Positions 57,314 through 64,000 of a stretch of 64,000 bases of DNA are shown here, in pieces. The DNA comes from Chromatiaceae bacterium. GTDB lineage: Bacteria > Pseudomonadota > Gammaproteobacteria > Chromatiales > Chromatiaceae. The position numbers were made by a program, and so were the translations under genes. Position 1 is the stretch's first letter. Each line of letters begins with the position of its first letter. The notes under the pieces were generated by a model. It searched no databases, was not told where the DNA came from, and was given only the letters and a program-made list of their open reading frames with translations. The DNA lies in assembly GCA_016714645.1 (NCBI GenBank), contig JADKCI010000001.1, forward strand, positions 62,001 to 126,000, read 5' to 3'.

Positions 57314-57697
57314 TTACCTGACTCGTGGACGCGGCGAGCGTCGGCTATCCAGGCGACTGCGGACCCCGGGCAGCGAGGCATCACCGGCGCGAGGACAGGT
57401 CTTGACTTGTGCCTTCGAGGTAGATCGTAGCAGCTTGCGGCGACGCGCGAAGGCGCGCTCCAGGGCCGGCGATGGGTACGGCGGGGACAGGAGGGCCTGG
57501 GCAAAGCGCTTCGAGTCGGCCAGCGACAGGCGGACGACCTCGCCCTGCTCGATGGTGCGCTGGGCGGCCTCCTGCACAGCGGACACCACGAAGTCGGTCA
57601 GGCTGCGGCCCTGAATCTCCGCGGCACGTTTGAGCATGGCGTGCAGCTCGGTGCTGATGCGGGCTTCGAGCCGAGCGGTGGATGTGGCTGATGGCAT
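57314..57697 (-). CDS. DUF1778 (TacA-like) antitoxin with altered C-terminus, no toxin
   Basis: 127 residues from the ATG at 57697 (MPSATSTARLEARIS). Ribbon-helix-helix DUF1778 features: RISTELHAMLKRAAEIQG, SLTDFVVSAVQEAA and LSLADSKRFAQALLSPP, ending at RRRKLL where such antitoxins normally stop. The frame then runs 38 residues into unrelated sequence. A GNAT-acetyltransferase toxin normally follows on the same strand but is absent. The junction near 57420 coincides with a 17-bp repeat, so the toxin gene was probably lost by deletion. Confidence 0.65.
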   Translation of the reverse strand: MPSATSTARLEARISTELHAMLKRAAEIQGRSLTDFVVSAVQEAAQRTIEQGEVVRLSLADSKRFAQALLSPPYPSPALERAFARRRKLLRSTSKAQVKTCPRAGDASLPGVRSRLDSRRSPRPRVR

Positions 57698-57776
57698 GGG
57701 CTGTCCTCCTGCCGTTACTGTACGGCAGCCTGCTGGAGACATCCAGAACGAACGCAGCCGGACCGGATTCCTTTTC

Positions 57777-58340
57777 CTACTGCCCCGCGAACGCTCGCCC
57801 GACCACCGCGGCCAGCGTCAGGACCACCGTAGCCCCCGTTCCCAACAGCGTCCCAGCCCAGATCCAGGCCCAGGGGTTGCCCATCCCGGTCGGCGCCGAA
57901 GTCTGGGCCTGGAGCGGTGCGGGTGGACTTGCCAGGACCGGCCCCACGGTTGGGGCCTGATTTCGCAACAAGGCGATCGTCTGCATCACCACCTGTTGCA
58001 GCGCCGCGTTCTGGCCTTTGATCAGGGCCTGCATGTCCGCCGTCCACCCCTCGTGCAGGGTCTTCTGGTCTTCCAGGAAGGACGCACGATCCTTGAGGGA
58101 CCCCTGATCCAGCCAATGGGCCTGGGCCTCGGCGACCTTCTCCACCTGGTCAATCGCGTCCCGCGCTGCCTCCCGGATCGCTGCCGCGGCCGGGGCGACT
58201 GTCTCCTCAAGATACCGGCGCAACACCACCTGGTTCAGCAGAACCACGGCCACAATCGGGTCCTCGCGGCAAATCGCCATCCCGTGGGCGCGGGCGACCT
58301 CCGCGATCATGTCCCCGATCAGGTCGTCCCAGTCGTTCAC
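57777..58340 (-). CDS. TraM-like conjugal transfer protein
   Basis: 187 residues. N-terminal DLIGDMIAEVARAHG and REDPIVAVVLLNQVVLRRYL resemble the TraM family of conjugative elements; the middle is a long helical region and the C-terminus ends in one membrane helix (WAWIWAGTLLGTGATVVLTL). Its start overlaps the stop of the TraL-like gene by 4 nt, a linkage seen in such transfer operons. Assignment rests on pattern and context. Confidence 0.6.
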   Translation of the reverse strand: MNDWDDLIGDMIAEVARAHGMAICREDPIVAVVLLNQVVLRRYLEETVAPAAAAIREAARDAIDQVEKVAEAQAHWLDQGSLKDRASFLEDQKTLHEGWTADMQALIKGQNAALQQVVMQTIALLRNQAPTVGPVLASPPAPLQAQTSAPTGMGNPWAWIWAGTLLGTGATVVLTLAAVVGRAFAGQ

Positions 58341-58800
58341 GCCGAGGCGGCGGCCCTGGACAGGGCATGATCCTCACCCAGGGGCAGGGCGTCGAGCTGA
58401 CCCCACAGCTCATCGCGGATGCGCTTGATGCGGGTGCGGGGCATCAGGTCGAAGCGCTCGATGGCCTCCCCGAAGGTCAGACGCTGGCGGAGCATTTCCT
58501 CGATGTCCTTGCCGAAGGTCGCCTTGGTGCGGGCCGGCAGCAGGATGGTCCCGAGGATGCGGTCCCGGGCCTCGTGCAGGAACTTGGCCTCCGTGATGGG
58601 CCGGCCCCCGCCTTGGGAGTGGACCTCCAGGGGGCCCAGATGCTCGTTCAGCCACAGGATCAGCGGCACATCCGTCGCCAGCAGGGCCATGGTCCCCTTG
58701 ATGGTCTCCTCCGCGTCCGGCCCGCCGGCGATCACCGTCTGCACCACCACCTGGTAGCCGAGTTCCGCCAGCAGGGCGAAGACCCCGTTTGCCTTTCCAG
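58337..58800 (-). pseudogene. TraL-like conjugal ATPase, C-terminal fragment
   Basis: The minus-strand frame reads NGVFALLAELGYQVVVQTVI, VPLILWLNEHLGPLE, RDRILGTILLPART and RQRLTFGEAIER, matching the C-terminal half of TraL-type P-loop proteins of conjugative elements. The Walker A half is missing: repeat B begins exactly where homology ends (58798-58800). The truncation therefore marks the junction of the inserted element. Confidence 0.7.
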
Positions 58801-59183
58801 GACCTTGAGGCGAGGAATATTCATAGTGGGGCTCCGTGGCTGATCTTCGCTGGCTAGGGTAAGGGCACTGAATTCCTGAACACGAACCGGCTGAACACCC
58901 TCCCCAAGGGCGTGCCTGTAGGCCTGGAATGGGCATAGTTCCAAGGCAAGGGGAAAGATGGATTCTACGCGGCGGTTAGGTCGCCGTGGCAGCCTTTACA
59001 CCAGAGGGGCATCACCAAACCTGCTGCCACATCTGGACCTTCTATCTTTCAACTGAACTCGGCATGAAACCTGTGCATGAACAGGGGGGGTCGCTCCTCT
59101 TGGTCACTTGCCAGACATGACGTAACATCCTATGTTGTTCGAATACAGGACACGATGATCCCTAGCAAGAAGGAGACACCCAG

Positions 59184-59774
59184 ATGCCCCAGGCGGCCCG
59201 CAAAATGGACTACTTCAGTTATGACGATTATTGCCAGTGGCCCGAGGGGGAGCGCTGGGAGCTGATCGACGGCGAGGCCTTTGCCATGGCACCCGCGCCG
59301 ACACGGTTGCATCAGGAGTTTGTGGTAGAACTGGCGCGTCAGATCGGCAATGCTCTCCAAGGTCAGCCCTGTCGGGTCTATGTCGCCCCCTTCGATGTGC
59401 GCCTGCCCAGAAAAGACGAGGCCGACGCGCGAGTGGATACGGTGGTACAACCCGACGTGGCGGTCATCTGCGATCCCCGTAAGCTGGATGACAAAGGCTG
59501 CCGGGGTGCCCCGGACTGGATCATCGAGATCCTCTCCCCCGCCAGCGCCGCTCATGATCAGATCTGTAAGCGGGCACTCTACGAGCGTCACGGGGTCCGG
59601 GAATACTGGCTGCTACACCCGGTTGACCGGGTGCTGACCATCTATCGGCTGGGCGAGGATGGCGCCTTCGGCAAGCCAGACATCCGGACGCTGGAGGAGC
59701 CGACCCCGGTGGGCGTGATCGCGGACCTGACGATCCACTGGCCGCCTGGCAATCCCCTCTCGGGCCGGGAATAG
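59184..59774 (+). CDS. Uma2-family (DUF820) restriction-endonuclease-like protein, copy 2
   Basis: 196 residues, nearly identical to copy 1 outside the block at residues about 48-66. The conserved QPDVAVICDPRKLDD and PDWIIEILSPAS motifs are unchanged. It has its own AAGAAGGAGACACCCAG ribosome site and is convergent with rtcB, with about 150 bp of spacer (59775-59926). Confidence 0.88.
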   Translation: MPQAARKMDYFSYDDYCQWPEGERWELIDGEAFAMAPAPTRLHQEFVVELARQIGNALQGQPCRVYVAPFDVRLPRKDEADARVDTVVQPDVAVICDPRKLDDKGCRGAPDWIIEILSPASAAHDQICKRALYERHGVREYWLLHPVDRVLTIYRLGEDGAFGKPDIRTLEEPTPVGVIADLTIHWPPGNPLSGRE

Positions 59775-59926
59775 GCGGCGCCCGCCTGGCTCCGCCATAG
59801 CAAGTGGTTGACTTGAAAGGCGAAGCCAGGCCTAACTAGCGGCAGCCTGGCCCACATCACCCAGGCGGGCGCCTGAGTTGACTCCTCGCAACGGCGCCTC
59901 CTGGCGATGGCCCCACCGCGCACGCC

Positions 59927-61354
<1,428 letters not shown>

Positions 61355-61369
61355 GGTGGCTCCTCGCAA

Positions 61370-61812
61370 TCAAACATCCACGACGCAGCGGGCGGACCAG
61401 GTGCCGTCAACCGCCTGGCGCACCGCGAGGGCCGTATAGGTGGCCCCCTTAACCTCCACCGCCGGCTCATGGCGCTCCCGGTCCAGCGGCTCGCCCCAGG
61501 CCTCGCCCCTGAGTCGGGGGCCCTCGAGCCGGACGTGAAACCGTGAGAAGAGCATCTGGCGGACGGCCATCTCGTAGATCAGGGCATTCAGCCAGTCCAC
61601 AAACAGCAGCTCCAGGTCCGGCTCCTCTCGGTCGATGGCCACCGCCTGCTCCGGACGCACCGCCGCCGGGTCGCAGATGATGGCCGTGAGCGCCAGGGCC
61701 GCCTGCTCGAAGGCCTCCGCCGGGCTGGCGCCAAAGCCCGCCACGCCCATGTCGGCGCGGTGCTCGAAGTGCTCCCAGGCGGGCAGTGGGCGCGGGTCTA
61801 TGGCCGAGGCGT

Positions 61813-61816
<4 letters not shown>
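61370..61816 (-). CDS. Archease, activator of RtcB
   Basis: 148 residues with TTG start at 61816 overlapping the stop of the M48 gene (TTGA). WEHFEHRADMGVAGFG and ELLFVDWLNALIYE carry the conserved acidic metal-site residues, and YTALAVRQ the C-terminal strand. Archease speeds RtcB guanylylation. No ATG exists at the right place, so TTG is the likely start. Confidence 0.92.
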
Positions 61817-62698
<882 letters not shown>

Positions 62699-62737
62699 GG
62701 CGGCTAAATGGGGGTCTGGCGGCCGATCCAGAATGCC

Positions 62738-63964
62738 TCAGTTGCCATGCCGCTTGCGGTAACCGTCGAGGAAGCGGCCGATCCGGCCCATGGCATCCTC
62801 CAGGTCATCGGTGTTGGGCAGAAAGACGAGGCGCAGATGGTCCGGATGGGGCCAGTTGAAGCCGCTGCCCTGGACCACCAGCACCTTTTCCTCCAGCAGG
62901 AGATCGAGGATGAAGTGCTGGTCGTTGAGGATCGGATAGACCTTGGTGTCCAGGCGGGGGAAGAGGTACATGGCCGCCTGGGGCTTGTGGCAGGTAACGC
63001 CCGGGATGGCGGTCAGGAGTTCGTAGGCCCGGTCACGCTGCCGGCACAGGCGACCCGTGGGGGCGACCAGATCCTCGATGCTCTGATAACCGCCAAGCGC
63101 GGTCTGGATGGCGTACTGGGCCGGTACATTGGCGCACAGCCGCATGGAGGCGAGGATGTCCAGCCCCTCGATGTAGTCGCGGGCGTGGCGCTTTTCCCCG
63201 GATACGATCGCCCAACCAGCGCGGTAGCCGCAGGCGCGGTAGTTCTTGGACAGCCCGTTGAAGGTCACGAACAGCACGTCCTCCGCCAGGGAGGCGATGG
63301 AGGTATGGGTGGCGCCGTCATACAGGACCTTGTCGTAGATCTCGTCCGCGTAGATGATCAGTTGGTGTTGGCGGGCGATCTCGACGATCTCTTGCAGCAG
63401 ATCCACCGGATAGAGGGCCCCGGTGGGATTGTTGGGGTTGATGATGACGATGGCACGGGTGGATGGCGTGATCTTGGCCCGAATGTCGTGCAGATCCGGC
63501 AGCCAGCCCGCGCCCTCGTCACAGAGGTAGTGGCAGGGGGTGCCGCCGGCCAGGGAGACGGCGGCGGTCCAGAGGGGATAGTCCGGCGCCGGCACCAGCA
63601 CCTCGTCGCCGCTGTCCAGCAAGGACTGGATGGTCATCACGATCAGCTCGGAGACCCCGTTGCCGATGTAGATGTCACCCACCTGGACCCCAGGGATCTG
63701 CTTTTCCTGGCTGTAGTGCATCACCGCCTTGCGGGCGGCGAACAGGCCCTTGGACTCAATATAGCCCGAGGCGTTGGGGAGGTTATGGATGACATCGCGC
63801 ACGATCTCGTCCGGGGCCTCGAAGCCAAAGACGGCGGGGTTGCCGATGTTGAGCTTGATGATGCGGTGGCCCTCTTCCTCCATCTGGTAGGCGCGGGCCA
63901 TCACGGGGCCGCGGATGTCATAGCAGACATTGGCCAGCTTGGTGGACTTGAGGACGGGCTGCAT
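62738..63964 (-). CDS. alaA: Alanine aminotransferase AlaA-type
   Basis: 408 residues, class I PLP aminotransferase. KLNIGNPAVFGFEAPDE near the start, INPNNPTGALYP, YADEIYDKVLYDG (Asp holding the pyridine nitrogen), NGLSKNYRACGYRAGW with the Schiff-base Lys, and LRLVFLPN with the carboxylate-binding Arg all match AlaA/YfbQ, which makes alanine from pyruvate and glutamate. It leads a minus-strand run of alaA, M48 peptidase, archease and rtcB with short gaps. 63965-64000 holds only its upstream region. Confidence 0.93.
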   Translation of the reverse strand: MQPVLKSTKLANVCYDIRGPVMARAYQMEEEGHRIIKLNIGNPAVFGFEAPDEIVRDVIHNLPNASGYIESKGLFAARKAVMHYSQEKQIPGVQVGDIYIGNGVSELIVMTIQSLLDSGDEVLVPAPDYPLWTAAVSLAGGTPCHYLCDEGAGWLPDLHDIRAKITPSTRAIVIINPNNPTGALYPVDLLQEIVEIARQHQLIIYADEIYDKVLYDGATHTSIASLAEDVLFVTFNGLSKNYRACGYRAGWAIVSGEKRHARDYIEGLDILASMRLCANVPAQYAIQTALGGYQSIEDLVAPTGRLCRQRDRAYELLTAIPGVTCHKPQAAMYLFPRLDTKVYPILNDQHFILDLLLEEKVLVVQGSGFNWPHPDHLRLVFLPNTDDLEDAMGRIGRFLDGYRKRHGN

Positions 63965-64000
63965 GGTGGCTACTTCCGGTTGAGGGGCTCGCGATAGTGG

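Noticed and set aside
62708..63997. 429-codon plus-strand open frame at the right edge
   Set aside because: Shadow of alaA.

Overview
The window is high-GC DNA from a gammaproteobacterium. A Chromatiales-like purple sulfur or related bacterium is my best guess from gene content (ubiTUV, an FdsBA-type formate dehydrogenase, L,D-transpeptidases, argS followed by a SPOR-domain gene) and from the heavy load of insertion sequences. No rRNA or tRNA gene is present to settle the taxonomy, so this is inference.

Layout. Positions 1-3242 hold the end of metH and a small K+-channel-like gene. Positions 3243-13262 form an accessory island: an IS481-like element, a decayed ISNCY/IS1202-type element with a 16-bp target duplication, a two-gene operon (amidase/hydrolase/caspase fusion plus M4-like metallopeptidase) with a truncated third gene, an IS91 remnant and a VapBC-like toxin-antitoxin pair. 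The island is bracketed by two direct copies of the 3' end of the channel gene. Positions 13549-20330 are an IS graveyard (IS1634, a second and intact IS481-like copy, degraded IS66/DUF4338-like and IS3 remnants) around an SLC13 transporter.

Positions 20309-44333 are mostly core chromosome: ubiTVU (oxygen-independent ubiquinone synthesis), two L,D-transpeptidases (one beside an Lpp-like lipoprotein ending in lysine), ruvB, pbpC, a FUN14-domain gene, a lipoyl-domain dihydrolipoyl dehydrogenase, an EF-G paralogue, a SPOR protein, argS, priA, a fructosamine-kinase-family gene, sixA and a two-subunit NAD-type formate dehydrogenase.

Positions 44337-59970 are a second accessory region: an AbiEi/AbiEii pair, a third IS481-like copy with a nonsense mutation, a UPF0175/DUF3368 toxin-antitoxin pair between a broken and an intact fic gene, and two Uma2-family genes. 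The uma2 genes lie in long direct repeats (49808-50985 and 58798-59970). Between the repeats are remnants of a conjugative element (ParB-like, TOPRIM, TraM-like, truncated TraL-like) carrying an AT-richer cargo: a CHAT-type caspase-like protease translationally coupled to a protein that joins an EIIA-like domain, an HPr-like domain and a C-terminal beta-rich domain, followed by an opposing SLATT-like two-helix membrane protein. This CHAT/HPr pair is the strongest candidate for an undescribed system; the amidase/caspase/M4 operon is second.

Positions 59927-64000 return to core-type genes in one minus-strand cluster: alaA, an M48 peptidase gene interrupted by a 43-nt poly-G tract (probable assembly fault), archease and rtcB.
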